NCBI RefSeq assembly: GCF_000003815.2
Contig: NC_049993.1
Coordinates: 4,078,891 to 4,142,890, forward strand
Direction: 5' to 3'
Length of the DNA stretch: 64,000 nucleotides
Source: Branchiostoma floridae
Lineage: Eukaryota; Chordata; Leptocardii; Amphioxiformes; Branchiostomatidae
Below the pieces are notes generated by a model. That model was not told the DNA's origin. It saw nothing but the letters and a program-made list of their open reading frames with translations, and did not search any database. The translations under genes and the position numbers were made by a program. Positions 23,356 through 34,189 of the stretch are shown one piece after another; within the stretch, counting starts at the first letter, position 1; each line of letters opens with the position of its first letter.

Positions 23356-25457
23356 TCATCATCATCATCGGCGTCAGCTCGTGACCGAGCATTAGTTCAT
23401 GTCCATCCAGTCTCATTTGCTAATTGTTGGTGGCGGTGTCTGAGGTGGCTGCTCAGTCCCAGGGCAGTGTGGAACAGTCTGGGACACTTTGTGCAGGGCA
23501 GAGTGGGTGGGGAGCGAGGAAGTAGTAGTCTCTCTTTGCGTTGTTGTCTTTTTGTCTCGGCTTCGGAGCGTCGTAACTGCTCCATGTGATCTGTCCCCTG
23601 CGTTATGGTGCGTCTCCACTCAGACCGGTTCTCCGCGAGAGTCTCCCAATTAGTGTGGTCAATGTCGCAACGAAGGAGGGTAGCCTTTAACTGGTCGCGA
23701 AACCGACGCTTGGGCGCTCCTCGCAACCTTGTGCCGGATTCTAGTTGGGAGTATAGGATCTGGCGAGGAAGTCGAGTTGTAGGCATTCTTTTGACGTGTC
23801 CTGCCCAGCGGAGACGATGTCGCGCCATCGTAGTCTCAATGCTGGGGAGCTTGGCCTGGAGAAGGACAGCTTCGTTGGAGACACGGTCTTGCCATTTTAT
23901 CTTCAGAATGGCACGGAGTTTTTGCTGTTGGAAACGCTCCAGCTTTTTCACATCTCTCCGATACAGGACCCACACCTCGCAGCCATATAGGAGGGTAGAC
24001 AGGACAATGGCTTGGAAAACCATGATCTTTGTTTGAAGACTGAGGTCATGGTTTAGGAAGACACGTTTGGAGAGCCTCCCGAAAGCTGCATGTGCAGCCC
24101 GAATCCTATTGTCAATGTCTTTCTGCATCGTACAGTCATCTGAGAGGAAGCTTCCCAAGTAGGGGAATGATTTCACTGTCTCTAGTACTTCACCTCGGAG
24201 TCGGATGTTACTAGTGTCAGGAGGAGGATGCCCCGGAGCTCCCTGTGCGAGGATCTTTGTCTTCCCTATGTTGGAAGTGAGACCGAAGCGGGAGTAAGCA
24301 CCGTCAAGGACATCGACAGTACTCTGAAGAGCGTCGACTGTATCCACAGGAGTTGCGTTGTCATCAGCGTACTGCAGCTCCCGTACCGTGAAGGAAGTGG
24401 TGTGTCTGCGGGAGCGAAGGCGTCCGGTGTTGAAGAGGCCTCCATCCATTCTATAACGAAGTTGGATACCGGAGGCGTTGTCGGGGAGCTCGTGGATCAT
24501 GGCCCCAAGGTAAAGGGAGAAGAGGGTTGGCGCCAGAACACAGCCCTGCTTCAGGCCAGTAGTGATGGCAAATGGCTCAGACATAGTGTTCTTTACAGCC
24601 ACACGACCAGTCATCCCATCATGGAGGGCTTGCACAAGGTCTGTGAAGTGGTCAGGACAGCCAAAACGCCTCAGGGTTGCCCACATAGCTGGTCTTGGGA
24701 CGCTGTCAAATGCCTTCTCCAGGTCCCAGAAGACCAAGAAGAGTGGTTGTCGCTGTTCGCGGGATTTTTCCTGAAGTAGGCGGGCACAGAAAATCATGTC
24801 TGTGGTACCACGAGATGGTCGGAAACCGCACTGTGACTCAGGAAGGACTTCTTCGGCAACAGTAAGGAGCCTGTCTAGCAGAATCCGTGCGAAAATCTTT
24901 CCAGCAATGCTCAGGAGAGAGATACCGCGGTAGTTTCCGCAGATGGAGCGGTCCCCCTTCTTAAAGATGGTGATGATGGTGGCATCCTTCAGGTCCGCAG
25001 GTACAACCTTCGTCTCCCACATGCGCAGGATCAGGATGAATAGCCTTGTCTGTACAGCTATGCCCCCATGAGAGATGAGCTCCAGTGGAATGCTGTCAGG
25101 ACCTGGGGCCTTCCATGCTTTCATGCGGTTCAACGCCTTCTGGAACTCAGCATAAGATGGGGGAAGAGACATCCACTGCCTAACATCGTGTTGAGGTACC
25201 TTACGGAGCAAGTCTTCAGCCGCAGACGATGGGCGGTTTAGGAGTGTCTGAAAATGTTCTCTCCACCTGTTAAGGATGGCTTGGTCGTCAGTAAGGGCTG
25301 TCATTCCGTCTGCAGTCAGGAGGTTGTTCGTACCTCCTCGACGAGGGCCCGTAAGTTTCCCTTTGTTGCTGCATAGAAGCGCCGGAGATCTCTGTTGTCT
25401 GCATAGGACTGGATCTCCTCCAAAAATAGATTTATCATAACTCACAAGCTTTTCAGA
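23356..25457 (-). mobile_element. 5'-truncated non-LTR retrotransposon with intact RT frame
   Basis: The element reads on the minus strand from about 25457 to a 3' (GAT)n tail at about 23357-23372. The borders are set by comparison with the empty homologous site near 1290. It lacks an endonuclease and a 5' end. The open frame inside is uninterrupted, so insertion is fairly young. Confidence 0.85.
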
Positions 25458-25460
25458 CAA
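23397..25460 (-). CDS. Reverse transcriptase ORF of a LINE (C-terminal part)
   Basis: This 687-codon frame encodes a non-LTR reverse transcriptase. Visible in order: a WREHFQTLLNRPS thumb-side motif, KAPGPDSIPLELI, IFKKGDRSICGNYRGISLL, LPESQCGFRPSRGTTDMIF, FWDLEKAFDSVPR (catalytic Asp), LKQGCVLAPTLFSLYL, LQYADDN (the catalytic YADD), then a C-terminal CTKCPRLFHTALGLSSHLRH zinc finger (C-x2-C-x12-H-x4-H). It copies element RNA at a nicked target. The endonuclease domain is absent because of 5' truncation; the first few residues may be read from flanking DNA. Clade not assigned. It is not a host gene. Confidence 0.92.
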   Translation of the reverse strand: MSEKLVSYDKSIFGGDPVLCRQQRSPALLCSNKGKLTGPRRGGTNNLLTADGMTALTDDQAILNRWREHFQTLLNRPSSAAEDLLRKVPQHDVRQWMSLPPSYAEFQKALNRMKAWKAPGPDSIPLELISHGGIAVQTRLFILILRMWETKVVPADLKDATIITIFKKGDRSICGNYRGISLLSIAGKIFARILLDRLLTVAEEVLPESQCGFRPSRGTTDMIFCARLLQEKSREQRQPLFLVFWDLEKAFDSVPRPAMWATLRRFGCPDHFTDLVQALHDGMTGRVAVKNTMSEPFAITTGLKQGCVLAPTLFSLYLGAMIHELPDNASGIQLRYRMDGGLFNTGRLRSRRHTTSFTVRELQYADDNATPVDTVDALQSTVDVLDGAYSRFGLTSNIGKTKILAQGAPGHPPPDTSNIRLRGEVLETVKSFPYLGSFLSDDCTMQKDIDNRIRAAHAAFGRLSKRVFLNHDLSLQTKIMVFQAIVLSTLLYGCEVWVLYRRDVKKLERFQQQKLRAILKIKWQDRVSNEAVLLQAKLPSIETTMARHRLRWAGHVKRMPTTRLPRQILYSQLESGTRLRGAPKRRFRDQLKATLLRCDIDHTNWETLAENRSEWRRTITQGTDHMEQLRRSEAETKRQQRKERLLLPRSPPTLPCTKCPRLFHTALGLSSHLRHRHQQLANETGWT

Positions 25461-25745
25461 TCAAATAAAATATCGTAAAATGACCAACAGTCAAAGTTGG
25501 AGAGCGAAAGTTACGGAGCGGACAACCACATTCACATGCGGTGTTGTAACGGGCCAGATTTGAACTCCGACCCGGAAACTCAGCTCAGAACTTCTAGCCA
25601 ACAAGTCAAACCAGTGAGTTGGAGGTATGGATATCGGATTCTAGAATATTTATGCCCATAATACGTTATGTATGTCGGGGTTTTATGAAAATCAATAGAT
25701 GGTTATATGGTAGATTTGTTCGTTGAATGAAGGCAAGGATTTGTT
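25458..25745. repeat. Segmental duplicate (right half), homologous to 1.29-1.66 kb
   Basis: Continues the homology with the first kilobase after the LINE: GATTTGAACTCCGACCCGGAAAC, CAACAAGTCAA, TCTAGAATATT and TGGTAGATTT. It ends about 115 bp before the kinase pseudogene, so it may include that gene's old 5' flank. Confidence 0.7.
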
Positions 25746-25861
25746 AGACTGAGATCGCGATCCATCGATCGATCGTAGCTAGCGAAGACGATTTATAGAA
25801 TCTTACAAAAATACTCGTTCTTCTCAAAGTTTGTCTTGTTCTGTTTCCACCATGTTTCAGC

Positions 25862-28272
25862 CTACCAAGGACCCGGGCGGGAGAAAAAGCGGAACTTCCG
25901 TGTGCCAAACTGGAGAGAGATCCGTACGGCCGCTTTAATGTGACGAAGAACTGCACTATTGTGGTCGCCAATCCGCTGGATTGGTCAGTACAGTCGGCAT
26001 ATCTGCTGACAATCCGCAGTGGAGTCCACAACACGAGAGTCAAGGTAGAGTTGAGTGACGTTGAGGGCTATCCTCCTGTGTATAACGGGACGTGTGAAAC
26101 TCCGGTCAACACTGACGGACAGACGGGAGATTTACTACACAGTGTAACTACATCATGGGAACTCGTGACGACAATCGGAGATGTTTTCTTTAGCAGTGGG
26201 ACACGCAGCAAAGTCGGCGATGCTACAAAGTATTCTCCTTGGATGGCTCACACGGACAACAGCGACTGTAACATTCGCTTAATTTGGTACACTTCTCACA
26301 TTCCCGAATTGGCAGATTTGATATATGCATAGTACAAGGGTTTCCGTCAACTAACATGTATTGAAAGTTCAAATTCTGGACATGCGAATAAAACCAATGG
26401 GCTGCCCAGTTGGAAAATACGGCCTATTTTGCCACAAAACCTGCATCTGTAAGAACGGCGCCCGCTGCCACGGCTTTAACGGTGCCTGCAAATGTCCGCC
26501 CGGCTGGAAAGGTGTGGCTTCTGACATTCCCAAACAGGACGTCTCCGTCACGACGACACCTAGCGACCCTCGCGATATCTACATTTCGGCAAATGTCATC
26601 TTTCATTGCAAGGCAAACAATGTCGCCGTTCAATACATGTCGTTTACATTTCCAAGTGCGACAGAGAAACTAAGCTTTGGTGAAAATGAGATTAACTTTG
26701 TGGTTCCGAACATACAATCAACCAACAGTGGACCCTACACCTGCCAGGTCCGAGACACCCGGGGAAACACACTCAACACCACGTTTGTGCTCAATGTTAC
26801 CAACTGTGCTCCAGACACAAAAGGTGCCCGGTGTGATGAAGTGTGTGGTTGTCTACAACGTGCCAGCTGTGACCGCTGGGCTGGTTGTGTCTGTCCGCCG
26901 GGATGGACAGGAACCAGGTGTCAGACCACACGGTCAAGACTGTAGCTGTCAAAACGGGGCGAGCTGTAGCTCTAGCGACGGTAAGTGTAATTGCATCGAC
27001 GGGTGGTACGGAAGGAATTGTAACAAACCGTGTAAAGACGGTCGGTTCGGTTGGAGATGTCAGCAGGTTTGTGCCTGTAAGAACAATGCCACATGTAGCA
27101 ACGTGGACGGCAGCTGCGCATGTGTGACGCCGTGGACGGGGCCGGACTGTGACCAATGGCAGACAAGCTCAAGTGAACCGCTGCTCGAAATCCTGGTTTC
27201 ACTGGGCTCCTTAGTCTTACTTGTTGCCGTAGCGATGGCAATACTCTACAAAATGGGCATTCTGGCTTGCTCCGCACCTGACACAGGCGAGGAGGATAAG
27301 ATACTTTTCGAGTTGAGGAGAATGGAGCAGGATCTAGCACAGAGTCTACAGCCGGGATGGCTGGGACGTTGGGAGAAGAAGATCAAACATGTTTCTTCTG
27401 GTCCCCTGATAGGATTAGGAGAGTTTGGGCAAGTCAGAAGGGCGCAACTTCGCACATCTGAGGGAGAGCTTGCCGTTGCCGCTAAGACAGTTCGCGTCGA
27501 GGACTCACAGTCCTACCGAGACTTCTACAGAGAAGCAGCCATTTTGGTAGCTGTGCACAAAGAACGAGATGGCGATTATCGTGAGTCCAACATTGTTCGA
27601 CTCGTGGGGCTCATCACCAAGTCTGCGGTGAAGTACATTCTTCTGGAATATGCACCCAAAGGTGACCTCTTGAGTGTTCTATGCCGAATAAGAATCACTA
27701 CTGAAGAAGACAAACTTGGAAACCTTCTTGGATACGCAGTCCACATAGCACGAGCTCTACAAGAGCTGGAACGCTTGAGAATCGCCCATCGTGACGTGGC
27801 TGCTCGCAACGTCCTCATCACTGCCGATGACGTGGCCAAGTTGGCTGACTTTGGACTGGCCAGAGATGTCTACGCCACTACTCAGTATGTCCGATGCAAC
27901 CGACCAGGCGTTGACGAACTTCTTCCGCTGAAGTGGATGGCGCTGGAGTCCATCGAGACCGGCGAGTACACCTGTCAGAGTGACGTCTGGTCCTTCGGCG
28001 TGCTACTGTGGGAGATCGCCACGCTGGGGAAAGATCCGTGCTATGATGGCAGGATGCAGCTGAGCTTTCTTCAGATGGTGGGGATTCTGAGGCAAGGAAT
28101 ACGGTTGGAGAGGCCGCCGGGATGTCCATAGGACCTGTACCGACTGATGAGGTCGTGTTGGCGCGACGTTCCAGATACCAGACCGACTCCAGAAGGGATA
28201 GAAGAGAGGCTGCTGCAACTGAGACGTGCACTGCTTCCACATGACGTCATTGAAATGGAGACTGTGGTGTAG
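25862..28272 (+). pseudogene. Intronless receptor tyrosine kinase, damaged
   Basis: Reading order: an unrecognised N-terminal domain (25862-26329), an EGF unit, an Ig-like domain (about 26520-26800, C at HCKA and YTCQV), three EGF units, a membrane helix (about 27180-27255), and a tyrosine kinase domain (from about 27390). Kinase motifs seen are the Gly loop GLGEFGQV, the VAAKTV lysine, HRDVAARN, DFGLA and LPLKWMALES. Three lesions are visible: stops in all frames between 26330 and 26363; a frame change near 26925 between the second and third EGF units; and a TAG at 28129-28131, after which the same frame continues with the conserved CWRDVPDTRPT segment to TAG 28272. No introns are needed over 2.4 kb, which suggests a retrocopy, but no poly(A) tail or target-site duplication is seen. 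Product, if any, would be a secreted or truncated receptor. Assembly errors could explain one lesion, hardly all three. Confidence 0.8.
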
Positions 28273-28819
28273 TTTTTTTTCGCTATCAAATCCTGTAAAA
28301 GAAAATGTGAAGCTTTTGTTTGCCATTCTTAGCATTTTTGTAGAATCTTTCTTCGTGTGTGTAGTGCTTGTGTTGACATTTTAATCACTGAGTGTTGTTT
28401 TGAGGCCATTAGTTTGAATTGAGAGCTAGCTGTACAGAATCTTGCTTGTTTTGCAGTGTACCAATTCCCACAGTAACAGTTTGATGGGTTGCTGTGATGG
28501 CTTGAGTATTAAGATGTAGCTATGTACATGTTACAAGCTTACTTAGTCAATGACAAGCAAATAAAAATGTGGAGGGTACTAGAGATGCTTTGCAACATGA
28601 TTTCCCAATTAAAAAATAAATATAACTTAACACATCATTCCTTCTTCCGTACTATATTTAAAGTCAATTTGCAGTTTGAATCCAGTGCTGTGTCTATATT
28701 TCACTGATGTTGTAATTAATCGGTGAAGGTATGAGACCGTTGAACTCTCGTTATTTCTTCTATTAAAATGCTTTGAATACTTAATGTAGCTTTGAATAGT
28801 AGTACTGGATAAGATCAAT

Positions 28820-29222
28820 CTTAGCAGCCAGTAGTCGTATAAAACGCGTTTCCCTACATTAAACCCGCCACAATCGTTGTTCAATAAACTTTGACCTGAC
28901 GTGTATTATAAAACCTGCATCATAATTATATTTTACATCATGAACATTAATGTTAATATAAATAGCCAGCTTCAGACAATCAGCCCCGCCCTGTAGGTAC
29001 GACTAATCCTGGGTTGTTTGCCACACGCCATTACGGACCAGCTACCGACGGCCGCACCATACTAGTACACACTAGCACCTGGTGCCTGGGGCGTACGCCC
29101 ACCCGTCAGCGGTGCCTGGGGCATTCTACTCAAGTTCCTGGCCAAGGTGCCGCCTGAAGCTGTTCTCAGTGGCTTCAAAGGTATGTTTCTGCCGGCGGAT
29201 AAACATTTAAAGGTAATTCTGT
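28820..29222 (+). repeat. Orphan copy of the kinase 5' region
   Basis: Homologous to 37790-38480, which precedes the second kinase copy. Shared pieces are TTTGACCTGAC-TGTATT, GCCAGCTTCAGACAATCAGC, CGCCCTGTAGGTA-GACTAATCC, CATTACGGACCAGCTAC, and a conserved candidate exon end: TTCAAAG|GTATGT here, TTGAAAG|GTAAGT there. No kinase body follows here. It is a remnant of a third unit of the same local duplication, or a displaced 5' exon. Confidence 0.75.
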
Positions 29223-32005
29223 TGTGCATACATTTGTTATATGCCTTAGCTTACATTACTCTTGCAGTGGGGAAAGGGTGCTGCGCCGTGATTGTTTGTT
29301 TGTTTGTTGTTTTTTTCTGACGTCACGGTCTGCCATAACCGGAATTTCTGCAGATTGATGATGCCATCTCTCGAGGCCACAGTCCGGTTCAAATGTTTTC
29401 CGGCCTGTTGTGAAAAACATTCCCTCCCTCTAGGCTTCAAAAATGGACACTCTCAACTGAAATCGTATTTGTCTACATCTATATTTTTGTATAAGCACAT
29501 TATGATTAAGTGATAGTATGTATGCTATAGATTTAGAGGTAGCCTAGATGATCAATTGTTTTGTTTTCTTCTGTTCACTAATAACACTTCAGGTTTTGTC
29601 TCTTATTTTACATTTAGTTATTAATACAATAGTAAAACTAACCCTATGTTAGAATATAAAGGTAGATCATCAATTTATTTAGATGAAAGTTGCTAAGAAA
29701 TTTAGTTCTAAAGAAATAACAGTTTGCAAGAAAATTTCATATAAAAATTTGGAGATATAAAACATATTTATGAGACGTATTACACTTTGTATCCTTCCAC
29801 CATTGTCCTTTCTGAAGGTCAGCAAAAAGAGTAAAAACCACAAGTGAACATTCAAACAGCCAGCTTCAGACAATCAACAGAAGTTAACCATATCATATGA
29901 TCACAGTAATTTAAATATGTTTGTTACGCACTGTAAGGGAACAACTGCTGAAGTACTCCCCAAGCAGAGGGTCGGCTTTGCCTGTTTATTATGTGTTTTT
30001 ATGATAGGCGTTTTTTCTGGCTTACTTTACGTCTGCCGGTCTCCTTTGACTGCTTTGTCTCCCCTTGTTTATTACTAATGCTACATACATTGATTTTTTT
30101 CTTTGATTTTATTGTAGAACGACTGCATGTAGGACCATGTAAGGAAAGATCATAAAATTATTTCGACGGGAGTGACTATAGGGTATAAAAGAACCGTTTA
30201 GTCCAGAAATAGGCATATGAACGTTTCTGGAAGAAGTTTTGCAATGCCCAAAAACGAGTAAACAACCTCAATATTAATATTCATTCTGCCAGCTTCAGAC
30301 AATTAACACAACCATGTCGCAAAGACCACAGTAATTTTACTGCTTGTTACACACTTTTCCAGTAAAGATTTATTTTAAAATCCTCAAACACCCGAGTGGG
30401 GTCCATTTGGACCCCAGGCGTACATTTTGAAGTGCCATTTGAACATTTTTGATCTGAAGAAAACATCCTTCCGTGACTTTGTCAGTCAGTATGTCTTATA
30501 CCTTCTCCTAAGTTTTCGCAAAGATTGGTACAATAATGTGGAAATTATAAAGAAAGTTTGTGTTCAGTCCCTCTGGGGTCGAAACGGACCCCAGCAAAAA
30601 TGTGCAAACTTTGGAGGCTAACTCCTTAACTACTTATAGTATGAATACCAAACTTTCAGATAATAATAGGAAGGTAAACCTCAATCTTAACAAAAAATTC
30701 TGTGTCATCAACATGGAATGTGACGACATTATGATGTCATTTACCTAATCAGGGCGGCCATCTTGAATTTTTACCAATGACGTCATGAAATTAGCATAAA
30801 TTAAAAATTTCAAGTCATGAAAATTACATTGCATTTCATAGAATTTAATTGTTGTCAGAAAACAGGTGTAGTTTACCAAGAAAACCTTGTTTAAATTGAA
30901 ATTGTCAAATTTTGGCAAAAATATGCCTGTTAGAATATGAATACCATGGCAACCCCAAAAAATGATAAACTTGCATTTTTGACCTAAAACTTTTGGGAAC
31001 AATATTTTGTGATAAATTACCAAGTTTCGTAGCTTTAGCTCTAGCCGTTCATGAGTTATGCGACATAAATGTTGCTGAGGTCCTCAAAATTGCCCTATCT
31101 GGTCGGAATAGGTTTAGTGCAAAACGTGGTCCTTCTGAAATTTTGCATAAATTATGATAATGAGTTGGAATTAGCAACACCTTAACATCTCAAAATCTTC
31201 CTCTTACATTGACAAAGCAATGTTTATACAATGATCGCCGATAAGAAATGGTACTGAGATTTTATGAACAAAACATTTTGGTCATTTTAGTCGCCAAGAA
31301 AGGTCGGGTGCTTGAGGGTTAACCCTATCTAGACCGGCCTTTTTGGGGATTCCTGGGGCCGAGGGGGGGGGTCTCTTTTGCCCCCCCCCCCCTTCGTGAT
31401 TTCAAAACGGCTTGGGTTACGATCACTAAATTTTGGAGCTTGAATTTTATGAAATACGTTTCTTTTCTACATATAACATCAAAACCCAATAGAAGTGGAC
31501 TAAAAAGGTTCAAGTGATTGTATTTTGTAAGAAAATAAAATGAATTTTCGTAAAAAATAACATGTATTGATAATGACATTGTACGCCATCTTTGATTTTG
31601 ATCCATGACGTAATCAAATTAGCATAAATTATGAATATATAATTAGAAATTACATGGGATGTTAATGATATAGATAGGTGTGGTCTAGCAATAAAACCAT
31701 GAAATCCCATAATTCAAACTGAAATTAGTAAATTTGGTAAAATATGCCTGTGAGGAACCTGTTGCCAAGGCAACGCGAAAAATCACAATTTCATTTTTTT
31801 TCGCAGAATTGTTGCCAACAATATTTCAGGAAAAGTCACAAAGTTTGGTAGTCCTAGCACACGTCGTTCGGCTGTTATACGATGTCAAAGTTGGCGCAGG
31901 CACTTTGAGGGTTAAAGTAAACATCAAATTGCGAGATATTGACGAGGTTAGCTTTTTAACAGACGACGTTCCTGTTCTGTTCAGGTAGAAGACCTAAAGA
32001 ACACC
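29223..32005. repeat. Intergenic, repeat-rich
   Basis: Holds two further GCCAGCTTCAGACAAT copies (about 29859 and 30289) and two related long repeats (about 30750-31310 and 31560-31915). These share a GCCATCTTGA/TGATTT-ATGACGT-A segment, AAATTAGCATAAATTA, AAATATGCCTGT, a CATGGCAAC/CAAGGCAAC segment, AACAATATTT and GAGGGTTAA ends. Motifs TGGGGTCCATTTGGACCCCA (30399) and GGGGTCGAAACGGACCCC (30576) are short palindromes. I see no gene. Confidence 0.65.
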
Positions 32006-33402
32006 ATGGGGAAAAATCTGCGACACGTGCTCATCTTTCTTCTCATCCTCTGGAATGAGTCCAACGTGTCAGAAACTTTCTGTGAAGACAAGCGTGATTT
32101 CACCAGCGTCCCTCAGAATATCACATACGGCAACCCCTTATCTTTACATAACTTGATAGCAAAAATTCAGCCCCACACACTTGTTAAGACATGGGGAGTA
32201 AATAAGCTGGACCTGTTCTCCAACCACATAACAAATATTCCGGCAGGTACATTTGCACATGTACAGCTATACAATCTCCAACTTTTGTGCTTGGCCCGCA
32301 ACAGGATAACAATGATTCAGAATGGCACATTTGCAGGTCTACACCGGCTAAGAATGTTAAACATGGCCCATAACAGGATAACAAGGATCGAGCCTGGTGC
32401 GTTTGCAGAGTTACCCCAGCTCTTTGAAATCAACCTATCATTCAATCAGATAATAACGATTCAGGCAGGTACATTTGCAGGCCCACCCATTCTCGGAAAG
32501 TTATCGATGAAAAACAACAAAATAGCTAAGATCGACCCTGGTGTGTTTGCAGAGTTACCACAGCTACAAGTACTGATCCTATCCTCAAACCAGATAACAA
32601 TGATTCAAACTAGCACATTTGCAGAGTTGCCGGAGCTCTTTACGTTGGACCTAGACTCCAACCAGATAACAATGATTCGAACTGGAACATTTGCAGATCT
32701 TCCCAGCCTCAGATGGGTGTATCTGAAATCCAATAAGATAACAGAGATTCAGCCCTGTGCATTTGTCAATGTACCCAAGCTACGAGAGGTTAAAGTAGAC
32801 AACAACCAGTTAACAATGATTCAAACTGGCACATTTGCAGACCTTCCCAGCCTCAGATGGGTGTATCTGCAATCCAATAAGATAACAGAGATTCAGCCCT
32901 GTGCATTTGTCAATGTACCCAAGCTACGAAAGGTTAGACTAGACCACAACCAGTTAACACTGATTCGAACTGGAACATTTGCAGACTTACACAGCCTCGA
33001 ATGGTTGCATCTGGAGGTCAATAAGATAACAGAGATTCAGCCCTGTGCATTTGTAAATCTACCACGAGAGGTTAACGTATACGTAGACGACAAGCAGATG
33101 CTGGAAGGATCGATATGCGAAGGAGGAACCATATCAACACAGTCTGTTGATATCCAAACCTCCTTCCAGTCATCTTTAGTTTCAACATCTTCTCCGTTTG
33201 GCAGCACATTAATCAATGCTGGCCCAACAGCGCGCCCTGAAGCCTCCACATCTGCCACACAGTCCCTAATTGATCCAATGCAAAGTGCTAACAACAGTTA
33301 CAATGGCACCGGCACCTCTCGCTATCACTGGTACTTCAAGCGCGATTTTGGTTCTGCAGGCAATACAAGCCAAGCTAGAGCAATAACACCTTCCCTCCTT
33401 GC
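32006..33402 (+). CDS. LRR receptor, ectodomain part (12 LRRs)
   Basis: ATG 32006 has a strong context (ACCATGG). A signal peptide (HVLIFLLILW core) is followed by a cysteine-poor N-cap and 12 leucine-rich repeats of 24 residues with the pattern L-x2-L-x-L-x2-N-x-I-T-x-I-x2-G-x-F. Repeats 7-12 are three near-identical 48-residue pairs, encoded by 144-bp units starting at 32663, 32807 and 32951. A Ser/Thr-rich stalk follows (about 33120-33400). The frame runs on into a transposon-like element at 33403 and stops at 33526; that last part is probably not original. The membrane segment and tail lie in the next open frame (34190-35648). Function: extracellular recognition, ligand unknown. There is no TIR or death domain. 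Confidence 0.85.
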
Positions 33403-34189
33403 AATGGACCGATCCCGGAGCCCCGCCCCCTGTTCGATCATGTTCTATTTCGAACACCTCCGTCAAAAACAGCGCTTGTCGGACAGAACTGGCCGCCGCC
33501 GCTGTTTGGTTGATAATAACGACTGACTTCGGTTTAGCTCCTTTGACCCTGAAATCCTCTCAGACCAAGCCGAAAAAAATGCGCTGACTTCTTTGTTGAA
33601 GGCTACATGCACTGGGTACAATCATCTGAGGAGGGGGCTGATATAGTTGTGGTACGGGCGTCATAATTTCAGTCAAAGCGGAAGCGGGAGGCACCGCATA
33701 TCTTTACCTTGTTGGTGGACAGAAGTGTCCGGTTTCTGACGTACGTCGATGCAGGTGAAAAACAGGGTACATCTATCTGTGACTGAGTTTCTACTGCGTT
33801 TGTTGCATGCATAACAGCTGCATGTATGCTCATGATACAAGCGAAATCAAGAAGAAAGCAGCTCAGGCACTCGTGGAGGGGGAGCTTGTACTACGCACCA
33901 AATAATGGCACACTTCTACAAAGTCTACCAGTGCAGATTCCCGTGTCTTATACATACCCTGCACTACACGTGCATCCTGCCCACCACCAATGTAATGCTA
34001 TGCAGTGGCTCTCGCTCCCACAATACCTATACTCGGTGGGTGTAGTCTTCGACAAAGAATAGCATAGCATATTTCCTTGGCCATTTCTGTTCAACTGGGG
34101 CTGTTTTTGACGGAGGTGTTCGAAATAGAATAGGGGGTTCCATGTTGTTCTATTTGTTCGATATGACGTTCGATCGGGATCGGTCCATT
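33403..34189. mobile_element. 787-bp inverted-repeat element between LRR and membrane exons
   Basis: The ends are AATGGACCGATCC at 33403 and its inverse GGATCGGTCCATT at 34177-34189. Within the first and last 100 bases a second inverted match is seen: TCTATTTCGAACACCTCCGT then CAAAAACAGC. There is no transposase frame. A target-site duplication was not found. Removing exactly 33403-34189 joins the LRR frame to the membrane/tail frame without a stop. Confidence 0.7.

Noticed and set aside
24228-24779. 183-codon plus-strand frame
   Set aside because: Antisense shadow of the LINE reverse transcriptase.
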